From a virus: 25,683 nucleotides of DNA. The notes below the pieces were generated by a model. That model was not told the origin of the DNA. It saw only the letters and a list, made by a program, of their open reading frames with translations, and did no database searches. The position numbers were made by a program, and so were the translations under genes. Below, one piece after another: positions 15,532-21,347 of this stretch (position 1 is the first letter of the stretch; each line of letters opens with the position of its first letter). The stretch covers positions 1-25,683 of IMG/VR virus record IMGVR_UViG_3300027573_000105. One strand, written 5' to 3'.

Positions 15532-15933
15532 ATGAATTACATAATCATTTTTTGCGGTAGCTTGTTGGGCATGTTGCTATTAACTACGGTTAAAAGCGTA
15601 TATATCCAAAAGGGCAGCAAATACAATTTAGGTTTTACGGCCGCCTTCAAGGTCTACACAACCAAACACACCGGGCCTATTATAGTAGGCTTTTTAGTTG
15701 TCTTTATTGCTATGTTCGTTTTACCGGATAGTTTGGCGCTGGCGGAAAGCGGTAAGCTAACCGGCACGAAATACAGCGCCATAGTGGAAAACATTCTGGA
15801 CCGTTTACGACTGTTCAGCGTAGGGCTTGGCGTAGTCGGGCAGGGTTTAGGGTTTGTGATAGTCCGCAAGGGCGAAAAATTCTTAAGAGAACAAGAGATG
15901 GAAGAAGCTAAAAAACCGGCAACCGATGTATAG
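15532..15933 (+). CDS. Holin-like membrane protein
   Basis: 133 residues with three predicted hydrophobic segments: residues ~3-20 (YIIIFCGSLLGMLLLTTV), ~48-66 (PIIVGFLVVFIAMFVLP) and ~95-112 (LFSVGLGVVGQGLGFVIV), ending in a charged tail (KGEKFLREQEMEEAKK). Three membrane spans and a charged C-terminus fit class I holins, which time lysis by opening holes in the inner membrane. A linker between spans 2 and 3 is amphipathic. It lies between the small membrane protein and the spanin-like gene, and overlaps the latter by 8 nt. No family-specific sequence motif was recognised, so holin is an inference from topology and context. Confidence 0.5.
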   Translation: MNYIIIFCGSLLGMLLLTTVKSVYIQKGSKYNLGFTAAFKVYTTKHTGPIIVGFLVVFIAMFVLPDSLALAESGKLTGTKYSAIVENILDRLRLFSVGLGVVGQGLGFVIVRKGEKFLREQEMEEAKKPATDV

Positions 15934-16474
15934 AAAAATACCCTACTTGATACAGATAGTTGTATTTCTATCTGCCGTTTGTTTTTTATTGTTTGCCTGC
16001 GGACCTACCAAATACATAGACCGCGAAACGGTCCGCGTAGATAGCAGCATGTACGAACAAAACGAAGGTTTGCAGCATGCACTACTTGAAACGATAACGA
16101 ACTACGAAAACGAGCGGGAAGAGTGGGCACGGACCGGCGTTTTATTCGACACTGTTTATAAAGACACCGGGCGCATAGTTAACCGCGTAACGTTTGACAA
16201 CGGGAAAATAAAAACGATTGAAGGCAGAATAATAGCTATAAATACCGACCTGCACGAAAAGACGGCAGAACTATTGGACGCGCACAGCACTATAGACGAT
16301 TTAAGCGTGAAGCTGGAAACGGCAGAAACGAAGTTGGCAAAGAAGCAGGACGTTTTAATAAAGGAAGTTCGTAAGTCTTTCCTGCCGTGGTGGGTTTGGC
16401 TTTTAGTGTTGGTGGGTTTTGCGGTCCGGCATTTTTGGCCGCGGATCAAAGTACTTTTACCTTTTAAATTTTAG
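15926..16474 (+). CDS. Putative unimolecular spanin (u-spanin)
   Basis: 182 residues. N-terminal MYRKIPYLIQIVVFLSAVCF leads to a lipobox-like LFAC with C25, so the mature protein would be lipid-anchored in the outer membrane. The middle is a charged helix (DLHEKTAELLDAHSTIDDL, VKLETAETKLAKKQDVLI, residues ~105-148) and the C-terminal ~153-172 (LPWWVWLLVLVGFAVRHF) is a membrane helix that would sit in the inner membrane. One chain bridging both membranes is the u-spanin design known from phage T1, used to fuse the membranes after the peptidoglycan is cut. The lipobox is not perfect (F at -2), so confidence is moderate. It lies in the lysis block; overlap ATGTATAG with the gene upstream. Confidence 0.55.
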   Translation: MYRKIPYLIQIVVFLSAVCFLLFACGPTKYIDRETVRVDSSMYEQNEGLQHALLETITNYENEREEWARTGVLFDTVYKDTGRIVNRVTFDNGKIKTIEGRIIAINTDLHEKTAELLDAHSTIDDLSVKLETAETKLAKKQDVLIKEVRKSFLPWWVWLLVLVGFAVRHFWPRIKVLLPFKF

Positions 16475-16476
16475 AT

Positions 16477-16671
16477 ATGACAGTTAAAAAATGGTATTTA
16501 ATTTTAGTCCTGACAGCGTTCGCCGGGTTTATTTTGCTTATCAATACTAACAGCGCCCTGGCGGATAAGCACAAAATAAATTGGCTATTTATTGTCGCTG
16601 GCGTAGGCTTTGCGCTAATCGCTATCTACGCTTTTTATAATGCCAATAAATTAGGCAACAAAAAGAAATGA
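16477..16671 (+). CDS. Two-helix small membrane protein (holin-like candidate)
   Basis: 64 residues with two hydrophobic helices: ~6-24 (YLILVLTAFAGFILLINT) and ~36-53 (LFIVAGVGFALIAIYAFY), and a basic C-terminus NKLGNKKK. Such small two-span proteins occur as class II holins or antiholins. It starts 2 nt after the spanin-like gene and shares ATGA with the next gene, so it belongs to the lysis operon. Function not determined. Confidence 0.45.
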   Translation: MTVKKWYLILVLTAFAGFILLINTNSALADKHKINWLFIVAGVGFALIAIYAFYNANKLGNKKK

Positions 16672-17015
16672 TTTACGCCGTTTTGCTCTTCATCCTGGTT
16701 TTGTCTGTGGACCTGGTAACCGACGTTCGGCTATATGATAAAGGGCTACAGCCAAACAAGACCCGCGGCGCATTGCTGCGGGTTATTGGCCTGGCGCCAT
16801 GCGTATACTGGTTAGGCCCGTGGTCAATACCCGGTTTATTTTTCCTTTACCTTATTTTGTTTAATGGCTTTTATAACTTACTGATAGGGCAACCGTGGGA
16901 ATTTTTAGGTACAACGTCTAAGATAGATTTGTTTTTGGCCCGTTTTCCCGCATACCTTAAATACTTGTTTTTGATATTCTTTATTTTATTATACCTGACT
17001 TATGGCAAAATATGA
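16668..17015 (+). CDS. Membrane protein in lysis block, unknown function
   Basis: 115 residues, dominated by hydrophobic segments: ~2-18 (IYAVLLFILVLSVDLV), ~38-68 (VIGLAPCVYWLGPWSIPGLF followed by FLYLILFNGFYNLL) and ~95-112 (YLKYLFLIFFILLYLTY). A P/W-rich part (WLGPWSIPG) and QPWEF in the loop are notable. No match to a known holin or endolysin family was recognised. It overlaps the endolysin by 14 nt, so the two are translationally coupled, which makes a role in lysis or in protecting the lysogen plausible but unproven. Confidence 0.5.
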   Translation: MIYAVLLFILVLSVDLVTDVRLYDKGLQPNKTRGALLRVIGLAPCVYWLGPWSIPGLFFLYLILFNGFYNLLIGQPWEFLGTTSKIDLFLARFPAYLKYLFLIFFILLYLTYGKI

Positions 17016-17580
17016 CCTGTTTTTACAATCGGCTAAAAATAGCCTATTCGGCGGACAGTTAAAAGCCACGCAGGCCGAAGGCATGGGCGCACTACTGGAC
17101 GCCTGCGAATTTTACGGCGTTACGGATCCTAACCAGGTGGCTTATGTACTGGCGACCGCTTACCACGAAGTAAATAAAACCATGCAACCGATAGCCGAAT
17201 ATGGCAAAGGTAAAAACCGGAAGTACGGCAAGCAGCTAAAGTATAACGGGCAACCGTACACCGACACGGCAAACTTATTTTACGGCCGCGGTTTTACGCA
17301 AAATACCTGGTACGAAAATTATAAAATCTTATCCGGCATATTCAAAGTTGACCTTATAGGCAACCCGGATTTACTAATAACGGACACCGAACTGAGCGCA
17401 AAGGTTAGCGTTTACGCCATGCAAAAAGGCATTTACACCGGCAAGAAGTTAAGCGACTACCTAAACGTAGTAAAGGTGGATTTTGTAAACGCCAGGCGGA
17501 TAATAAATATTTTAGATAAGGCGGAATTAATAGCGGGTTACGCGGTTAAGTTCAGGGAGGCGCTAACCGGTCCGGCATAA
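17002..17580 (+). CDS. Endolysin, GH19-like peptidoglycan hydrolase
   Basis: 192 residues. VAYVLATAYHEVNKTMQPIA carries the HE pair (H55, E56) and a second acid (E66) as in GH19-type lysozyme/chitinase folds; YGRGFTQNTWYENYKIL (94-110) contains the GRG.TQ motif that forms the active-site wall. The remaining chain is helical, ending with the region TELSAKVSVYAMQKGIYTG and a K/R-rich C-terminus. It cuts the glycan backbone of peptidoglycan. No signal peptide or SAR segment, so it needs a holin for release. It ends the lysis operon; the following 270 nt are gene-free. Confidence 0.85.
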   Translation: MAKYDLFLQSAKNSLFGGQLKATQAEGMGALLDACEFYGVTDPNQVAYVLATAYHEVNKTMQPIAEYGKGKNRKYGKQLKYNGQPYTDTANLFYGRGFTQNTWYENYKILSGIFKVDLIGNPDLLITDTELSAKVSVYAMQKGIYTGKKLSDYLNVVKVDFVNARRIINILDKAELIAGYAVKFREALTGPA

Positions 17581-17715
17581 AAAAGCCAGCGTACAACGGA
17601 TATTAAAAGCTATCCTATTTACACCAGCATTGTAAACTAATCTTTGCCTGTGGCCTTCATTAGGTATCGGTGGCCTTTCGTGTTAATATATAGAAAGGGT
17701 TAGTACTTAACGGAG

Positions 17716-17740
17716 CCGCCCGACCTGAAAAGGTAGGCGG
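17716..17740. repeat. First copy of a duplicated bulged hairpin
   Basis: The order is CCGCC, CG, ACCT, loop GAAA, AGGT, A, GGCGG: an outer 5-bp and inner 4-bp stem with an asymmetric CG/A internal bulge. Neither strand has a T run after it, so it does not look like a classic terminator on its own. The outer stem, bulge and spacing are the same as in the copy at 17798. Confidence 0.65.
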
Positions 17741-17797
17741 GTAAAAATAATTGACCAATCTCTATGAAGATAGAAAGATAAGAAAAATAATTTAAAA

Positions 17798-17822
17798 CCG
17801 CCCGGCGTAGAAACGCAGGCGG
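17798..17822 (-). terminator. Second copy of the bulged hairpin; terminator for minus-strand genes
   Basis: The order is CCGCC, CG, GCGT, loop AGAA, ACGC, A, GGCGG. The inner stem differs from the 17716 copy by paired, compensating changes while the bulge and outer stem are kept. On the minus strand the hairpin is followed by TTTTAAATTATTTTT, so it should terminate the leftward gene group, whose last gene ends 28 nt before it (17851). Confidence 0.65.
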
Positions 17823-17850
17823 GTATAGATATCGCTCTAAAAAATACACG

Positions 17851-17946
17851 TCACAAATTTCGGTTTTTGTTGTCAAGATCCTGCCAGTAACTTACTACCC
17901 ACAGCGCCGCGGCGAAAATGACCGCCATTATTATTGCCGTTACCAT
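17851..17946 (-). CDS. 31-residue membrane microprotein
   Basis: Starts at the ATG whose first base is 17946, overlapping the stop of the gene upstream as ATGGTAA. The sequence begins MVTAIIMAVIFAAALWVVSY, a single hydrophobic helix, and ends with a charged tail (WQDLDNKNRNL). Too short for standard gene callers, but its overlapping start repeats the arrangement used one gene earlier at 18278, and it precedes a terminator by 28 nt, so real translation is plausible. One-helix phage microproteins may act as membrane toxins, antiholins or superinfection blockers; no function can be assigned. Confidence 0.5.
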   Translation of the reverse strand: MVTAIIMAVIFAAALWVVSYWQDLDNKNRNL

Positions 17947-18278
17947 TGGGAAGCTTTTAAAAGTTCTTTGTGATAAAATTTGAGATCACGTAAAGAAAGC
18001 GCCTTATTTTTTAAATCCGGGTGTGCGTCCGAATTATAATTAAGGCGGCAACGTATTGGCCGCGTAGCGCCCACACCTTTTACTTTACGGCCTAAATAAA
18101 CGTCTATAGTTACGCCTCTTTCTACGTCTTTAAACGTCCCGTAGTTTTCATACCCGCCAACGCCTATTTTCCTATTTAGCGCAGGCCAATTACTAAAAAT
18201 AAACTGCGCAATATCCCATTTATTTTTAAATCCTTTGGTTAGAGCGGATTTTCTAAACCCGTATCTTGTTTTTACCAT
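17940..18278 (-). CDS. Hypothetical basic protein of the minus-strand group
   Basis: 112 residues from the ATG at 18278 (MVKTRYGFRKSAL...). A longer form from 18296 adds six residues, but 18278 gives the ATGGTAA overlap with the gene before it, the same junction as at this gene's own stop. The chain is basic, with FKNKWDIAQFIFSNWPAL in the first half, GVGGYENYGTFKDVERGVTI and YLGRKVKGVGATRPIRCRLN in the middle, and a lysine-rich end. No family recognised. Likely cytoplasmic, perhaps nucleic-acid binding given the charge; this is only a suggestion. Confidence 0.6.
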   Translation of the reverse strand: MVKTRYGFRKSALTKGFKNKWDIAQFIFSNWPALNRKIGVGGYENYGTFKDVERGVTIDVYLGRKVKGVGATRPIRCRLNYNSDAHPDLKNKALSLRDLKFYHKELLKASQW

Positions 18279-18397
18279 TGTGTAGCTTTTAAACATTTAA
18301 TTTTACGGCGGTACGGGCGGCACAGCGACCAGCTAAAGAAGACCCAAAAGGCGGCCGATAACACGACCATAATTAAAAGGGAAATGATGTATAACAT
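18272..18397 (-). CDS. 41-residue membrane microprotein
   Basis: Begins MLYIISLLIMVVLSAAFWVF at 18397, a strong hydrophobic helix, followed by FSWSLCRPYRRKIKCLKATQ and a last W. A basic tail after the helix predicts N-out or N-in single-span topology with the positive side cytoplasmic. Its stop overlaps the start of the next gene as ATGGTAA, and it lies 10 nt after the preceding gene. The ends KATQW and, in the next gene, KASQW are encoded by nearly the same DNA, so the junctions look duplicated. Function unknown. Confidence 0.5.
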   Translation of the reverse strand: MLYIISLLIMVVLSAAFWVFFSWSLCRPYRRKIKCLKATQW

Positions 18398-18407
18398 AAG
18401 GATTATT

Positions 18408-18596
18408 TTAAATGTTGTCGTATATTAAGCAGCATAAACTATTGTGAATGTCGAAACCTTTATATTGCTCAAAGCTTTCGTATTTACCGCTATTTAAAAA
18501 CCGCTTTGCTTTAGCCTTAATTTTCGGAGCAGTTTCTTTGCCCTTATAATCTTCTGGCGTTAAACTATCAAGAAATTTTTTTAAATCGTTTGTCAT
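18408..18596 (-). CDS. Small hypothetical protein, first of the second minus-strand transcript
   Basis: 62 residues, beginning MTNDLKKFLDSLTPEDYKGK and ending GFDIHNSLCCLIYDNI. The middle is K/A-rich and helical (PKIKAKAKRFLNSGKYESF). No recognised domain. A good Bacteroidota promoter with an operator-like palindrome inside it lies directly upstream (18616-18647), leaving a leader of only ~13 nt. The gene probably heads a four-gene transcript that includes the two microproteins. Confidence 0.6.
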   Translation of the reverse strand: MTNDLKKFLDSLTPEDYKGKETAPKIKAKAKRFLNSGKYESFEQYKGFDIHNSLCCLIYDNI

Positions 18597-18615
18597 ATTA
18601 CCCGTTTTGATTTAT

Positions 18616-18647
18616 CAAAAGTAGGTATTGTTTCCGATACGTCCAAA
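18616..18647 (-). promoter_or_regulatory. Bacteroidota-type promoter for the small minus-strand genes
   Basis: Read on the minus strand: TTTG (18647-18644), a 20-nt spacer, then TACTTTTG (18623-18616), an exact match to TAnnTTTG. Transcription would start about 7 nt later, leaving ~13 nt to the ATG at 18596. The spacer holds a palindrome (18624-18641), so a bound repressor would cover the promoter. Confidence 0.65.
18624..18641. promoter_or_regulatory. Operator-like palindrome, copy 1
   Basis: GGTATTGTTTCCGATACG: half-sites GTAT and ATAC separated by 8 nt. Same length, spacing and GGTATTG start as the copy at 18874. It occupies the spacer between the -33 and -7 elements of the promoter at 18616-18647. 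Confidence 0.6.
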
Positions 18648-18650
18648 CTT

Positions 18651-18836
18651 TTAGGCAACTTTCTTTTTACCAGTTTTCCCGCCGTAGTTGTCCGGGACCT
18701 GGATAACGTAAACTTTACCGAATTGCAGCGTAGTGATTACGCCGGGTAAATTGTGTTTGCGCCGGATTGCCTTACGCACACCGTCCGGCGTAATGCCTCT
18801 AATATCCGCGTATTCCTGAACCGTTAAATTTTTCAT
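18651..18836 (-). CDS. Small HTH DNA-binding protein (excisionase/MerR-like), likely regulator
   Basis: 61 residues from the ATG at 18836. A start at 18857 would add seven residues, but these lie close to the promoter and the shorter form begins in the family-typical way (MKNLTVQEYADIRGITPDG). Residues ~5-24 form the helix-turn-helix: TVQEYADIRGITPDGVRKAI, followed by a wing-like strand pair (GVITTLQFGKVYVIQVPD) and a basic tail (GGKTGKKKVA). Such short winged-HTH proteins act as repressors, activators or excisionases. Its gene lies between two copies of an 18-bp palindrome, one in its own promoter and one in that of the next transcript, so it probably controls both. Convergent evidence is from sequence layout only. 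Confidence 0.65.
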   Translation of the reverse strand: MKNLTVQEYADIRGITPDGVRKAIRRKHNLPGVITTLQFGKVYVIQVPDNYGGKTGKKKVA

Positions 18837-18854
18837 CCTGTTATTAATTTTGCA

Positions 18855-18884
18855 CAAAGTATAAAATTTATTTGGTATTGCAAA
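18855..18884 (-). promoter_or_regulatory. Promoter-like element for the HTH gene
   Basis: Read on the minus strand: TTTG (18884-18881), an 18-nt spacer, then ATACTTTG (18862-18855). The TTTG of the -7 box matches the Bacteroidota consensus but its first two bases are AT instead of TA, so this is weaker than the promoter at 18616. The -33 TTTG lies inside the palindrome at 18874-18891. Confidence 0.45.
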
Positions 18885-18891
18885 AAATACC
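18874..18891. promoter_or_regulatory. Operator-like palindrome, copy 2
   Basis: GGTATTGCAAAAAATACC: a perfect 6-bp inverted repeat (GGTATT/AATACC) with a 6-nt centre. Sits in the divergent region between the HTH gene (minus) and the first early gene (plus), covering the -33 element of the HTH promoter-like sequence and lying 20 nt before the + start codon at 18911. Confidence 0.6.
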
Positions 18892-18910
18892 TTTTAATTT
18901 CGGTGGCGTT

Positions 18911-19144
18911 ATGGATAAAACTAAACTTGTACCGTTATCTAAATTATTCAGGGGCCAGTATTTCCGGCAAAGCGGAAAACTTTATATAGTATTGCAAAAG
19001 CGCTACGGCGTTATTACCTACGCAAACAGCTACGCCTATAAACGGACAGGGCATTGGTCCAATAAGAAAACAATTAATTGTAAAGGCAGTCAACTTGTAG
19101 AGCAGGTAAAAATCGAAACAATTTCACAAACAAATAAAAAGTAG
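18911..19144 (+). CDS. Early hypothetical protein, first gene of replication arm
   Basis: 77 residues from the ATG at 18911 (MDKTKLVPLSKLFRGQYFRQ). A TTG start at 18872 would add 13 residues across the palindrome and is less likely. The pattern QSGKLYIVLQKRYGVITYAN, then YKRTGHWSNKKTINCKGSQL, is a small basic beta domain without a known family. It lies divergently to the HTH gene, so the palindrome between them may control both. The stop is 4 nt before the next gene. Function unknown; early phage accessory protein is the likely class. Confidence 0.6.
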   Translation: MDKTKLVPLSKLFRGQYFRQSGKLYIVLQKRYGVITYANSYAYKRTGHWSNKKTINCKGSQLVEQVKIETISQTNKK

Positions 19145-19148
19145 ACAA

Positions 19149-19523
19149 ATGGAAATTACCATTCATTTAAAAGTATCGGCCGACGGCATTTTAGCGGAAA
19201 TTCTAAAAAGTGCAATGAAACACGCAAACGCAGAAACGGCCGCCGAACCAGCAAAAGAAGTAAAAGCTAAACCCGCAAAAGCTGAAGTAACGGACGAAGA
19301 GGCGGTAAAGCCTGAACCTAAAAAGAAAGCGGCGCCAGCGAAGACCGAAGCGCCTAAAATAGGGCTAACTGATATTCGTCAGTATGCCGCAGCAACGCCT
19401 GAACGTAAAGCGCTTTTACGCGAAATACTAACCGGTTACGGGCTGGAAGAGCCTAAACTACAATTCTTACCAGAGGAAATGTATGAAGTATGTTTTAAAG
19501 CTTTGAAAGATGGCGACATTTAA
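19149..19523 (+). CDS. Early hypothetical protein with A/K/E-rich linker
   Basis: 124 residues in three parts: a short beta/helical start (MEITIHLKVSADGILAEILK), a low-complexity linker (~30-70) of A, K, E and P, e.g. EPAKEVKAKPAKAEVTDEE, and a helical C-terminus (IGLTDIRQYAAATPERKALL, EPKLQFLPEEMYEVCFKALK). The two-domain layout with a flexible linker is common in phage proteins encoded next to DUF2800 nucleases and ssDNA-binding proteins. It overlaps the DUF2800 gene by 14 nt, so the two are translationally coupled. It could be a recruiter in recombination; this is only inferred from position. Confidence 0.55.
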   Translation: MEITIHLKVSADGILAEILKSAMKHANAETAAEPAKEVKAKPAKAEVTDEEAVKPEPKKKAAPAKTEAPKIGLTDIRQYAAATPERKALLREILTGYGLEEPKLQFLPEEMYEVCFKALKDGDI

Positions 19524-20694
19524 GCCAAACGGTCACGCCGTACTATCTGCCAGCGGCGCCGCCCGCTGGTTAGCCTGTACGCCGTCTGCCAGGCTGGAAG
19601 AGGGTTTACCGGACACTACCAGCGCCGCGGCGGCAGAGGGCACGCTGGCGCACGCCATAGGCGAATTATTAATAGCCAGGGACGCCGGGAAGATCAGCAA
19701 AGTTGACTACGCTTTTAAAGTAACGCCGTTAATTAATGACAGCCTGTATACGCCGGCAATGATGGGACACTTGGAAGATTACGCCGCCTTTGTTTTAGAG
19801 CGCTACAGCGCAGCGCAGGCAGCTACAAAGGACGCCATACTGGAACAAGAGATTGAAGCGGATTACAGCCGCTACGTACCTGAAGGCAAAGGAACTTTAG
19901 ATAACAGTATCATAGCCGACGGCACGCTGGAAATAATTGATCTGAAATTCGGTAAAGGGGTAGAAGTATCGGCGGAAAACAACCCGCAAATGAAACTTTA
20001 CGCATTAGGGGCGCTGGAAAAATACGACTGGCTGTATACAATCGACCGGGTTAAAATGACAATTTACCAGCCGCGTATAGACAATTTTTCAACTTGGGTA
20101 ATTACCGTTAAGGACCTGCGCGAATGGGCGGAAGGCGAACTAAAGCAAAAAGCAGATTTAGCGTTTAAAGGTGACGGCGATTTTGTACCCGGTAAGCATT
20201 GTCAGTTCTGTAAGGTACGGGCAACCTGCCGGGCAAACGCAGCCTACCAAACCGACATAGCACGCACCGACTTTTTAGAACCCGTCTTATTATCTGACGC
20301 AGATATAGCGGACATTTTAACGCGGGCGGCGCAGTTTGAGAACTGGCTAAAGGCGGTAAAAGATTACGCGCTAAACGCAGCGGTAAAGGAAGGGCGGAAA
20401 TTTCCAGGCTTAAAGTTGGTAGAAGGCCGAAGCAATAGGGTTTACGCGGATCCGGTAAAGATAGCGGACGTATTAACCGCGGATGGCTGGACCGAAGCGG
20501 ACATATTCGAAAAGAAACTTTTAGGCGTAACGGCTATGCAAGGCGTACTTAGCAAAAAGGTTTTTGATAACTTAGTCGGCCCGTATATTATCAAACCGCC
20601 GGGCAAACCTACTTTAGTACCGGACAGCGATAAACGGGCCGAACTAAATAGCCTGGACGCGGTACGGGCGGATTTTGAGATAGACGATTTATAA
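19510..20694 (+). CDS. DUF2800 nuclease, Cas4/RecB-like PD-(D/E)xK with four cysteines
   Basis: 394 residues, the usual DUF2800 length. The N-terminus SASGAARWLACTPSARLEEG contains the helix seen in Cas4-like nucleases and C23. The nuclease core has GTLDNSIIADGTLEIIDLKF, giving D144-L-K146 of the D...(D/E)xK site, then KGVEVSAENNPQMKLYALGA (with the QxxxY helix). Three more cysteines, C231, C234 and C240 (CQFCKVRATC), with C23 form a likely 4Fe-4S site, as in Cas4 and AddB. The protein probably acts as a recombination/replication exonuclease. It is followed by the ssDNA-binding gene (DUF2815), a pair that recurs in phage replication modules. Confidence 0.85.
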   Translation: MATFKPNGHAVLSASGAARWLACTPSARLEEGLPDTTSAAAAEGTLAHAIGELLIARDAGKISKVDYAFKVTPLINDSLYTPAMMGHLEDYAAFVLERYSAAQAATKDAILEQEIEADYSRYVPEGKGTLDNSIIADGTLEIIDLKFGKGVEVSAENNPQMKLYALGALEKYDWLYTIDRVKMTIYQPRIDNFSTWVITVKDLREWAEGELKQKADLAFKGDGDFVPGKHCQFCKVRATCRANAAYQTDIARTDFLEPVLLSDADIADILTRAAQFENWLKAVKDYALNAAVKEGRKFPGLKLVEGRSNRVYADPVKIADVLTADGWTEADIFEKKLLGVTAMQGVLSKKVFDNLVGPYIIKPPGKPTLVPDSDKRAELNSLDAVRADFEIDDL

Positions 20695-20703
20695 AATAGT
20701 TTA

Positions 20704-20740
20704 ATAGTAAACAGTAATTTTTAAAACAGTAAAACAGTAA
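20704..20740 (+). repeat. Four short ANAGTAA repeats in the leader of the ssDNA-binding gene
   Basis: ATAGTAA (20704-20710) and ACAGTAA at 20711-20717, 20726-20732 and 20734-20740, the last one 3 nt before the start codon at 20744. Three spacings (7, 15 and 8 nt) are close to multiples of 7.5. The stretch is A-rich, single-stranded in the mRNA, and could be a translation enhancer or a binding site for the ssDNA-binding protein itself. Confidence 0.5.
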
Positions 20741-20743
20741 AAA

Positions 20744-21298
20744 ATGTCAAACGAAAAAGCAGTAAGTAAAACGAAAGTAGTAACCGGCGAAGTTCGGTTA
20801 AGTTATGTAAATGTGTGGGAACCGTCCGCAGCGAAGGGCAGCACAGAAAAGAAGTACAGCGTTTGTATTATGATCCCTAAAAAAGACAAAGCGCTATTAG
20901 CCCGCGTAAACGCCGCTATTGAGGCAGCAAAGATTGAGGGCAAGGAGAACAAATGGAAAGGTAAAATACCTTCCAAATTAGATTTGCCTTTACGGGACGG
21001 CGACGATGAAAGGGACGGCGAAGAGTTTAAGGGGATGATGTTTATTAATGCGAAGGGTAAACGCCAGCCTGGTATTATCGACAAAGCCGGCAACCCTATT
21101 ATCGAGCGGGACGAATTTTACAGCGGCGTTTTCGCAAAATGTGCAATTAACTTTTACGCGTATGATGTAGACGGCGGTAAAGGCGTAGCCTGTGGGTTGA
21201 ATAACCTTATGAAGACAAAGGACGGCGAGAACCTGTCCGGCGGTAGTTCAGCGGCGGACGATTTCGCAGACGATATAGTGAACGACGACGATTTGTAA
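20744..21298 (+). CDS. ssDNA-binding protein, DUF2815
   Basis: 184 residues. The start TGEVRLSYVNVWEPSAAKGS, followed by KKYSVCIMIPKKDKALLARV, is the DUF2815 signature (a T7 gp2.5-like OB fold). Later parts EFKGMMFINAKGKRQPGIID and FYSGVFAKCAINFYAYDVDG complete the fold, and the last ~16 residues are acidic (SAADDFADDIVNDDDL), the typical tail that contacts polymerase and nuclease partners. It binds and protects ssDNA during replication and recombination. It lies between the DUF2800 nuclease and the DNA polymerase and ends shortly before an intrinsic terminator, so its transcript is probably the early one with the two preceding genes. Confidence 0.85.
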   Translation: MSNEKAVSKTKVVTGEVRLSYVNVWEPSAAKGSTEKKYSVCIMIPKKDKALLARVNAAIEAAKIEGKENKWKGKIPSKLDLPLRDGDDERDGEEFKGMMFINAKGKRQPGIIDKAGNPIIERDEFYSGVFAKCAINFYAYDVDGGKGVACGLNNLMKTKDGENLSGGSSAADDFADDIVNDDDL

Positions 21299-21318
21299 AT
21301 TTTTCGGCGGGCAATCAT

Positions 21319-21347
21319 AGGGGGTAACGTTTTGTTACTCCCTTTTT
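21319..21347 (+). terminator. Intrinsic terminator after the ssDNA-binding gene
   Basis: GGGGGTAAC (21320-21328) pairs with GTTACTCCC (21334-21342) with one G-T wobble and a 5-nt loop; an outer A-T pair extends it. It is followed by TTTTT (21343-21347). It lies 21 nt after the stop codon at 21298 and separates the recombination genes from the polymerase operon. Confidence 0.9.

Larger units (their letters stand above)
17598..17822. other. Structured gene-free region with five stem-loops
   Basis: Between the endolysin (ends 17580) and the first minus-strand gene (ends 17851) I see no credible gene. The stretch holds GGATA/TATCC (17598-17615), TTTACA/TGTAAA (17618-17636), CCTTTC/GAAAGG (17674-17698), and two strongly similar hairpins (17716-17740 and 17798-17822). 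TAGAAAG precedes both of the latter, 25 nt (17691) and 27 nt (17771) before their stems. This convergent region likely carries transcription ends, and could also encode a structured RNA. Confidence 0.5.

Noticed and set aside
18872-18910. TTG start extending the first early gene by 13 residues
   Set aside because: It would run across the palindrome; the ATG at 18911 gives a more natural N-terminus.
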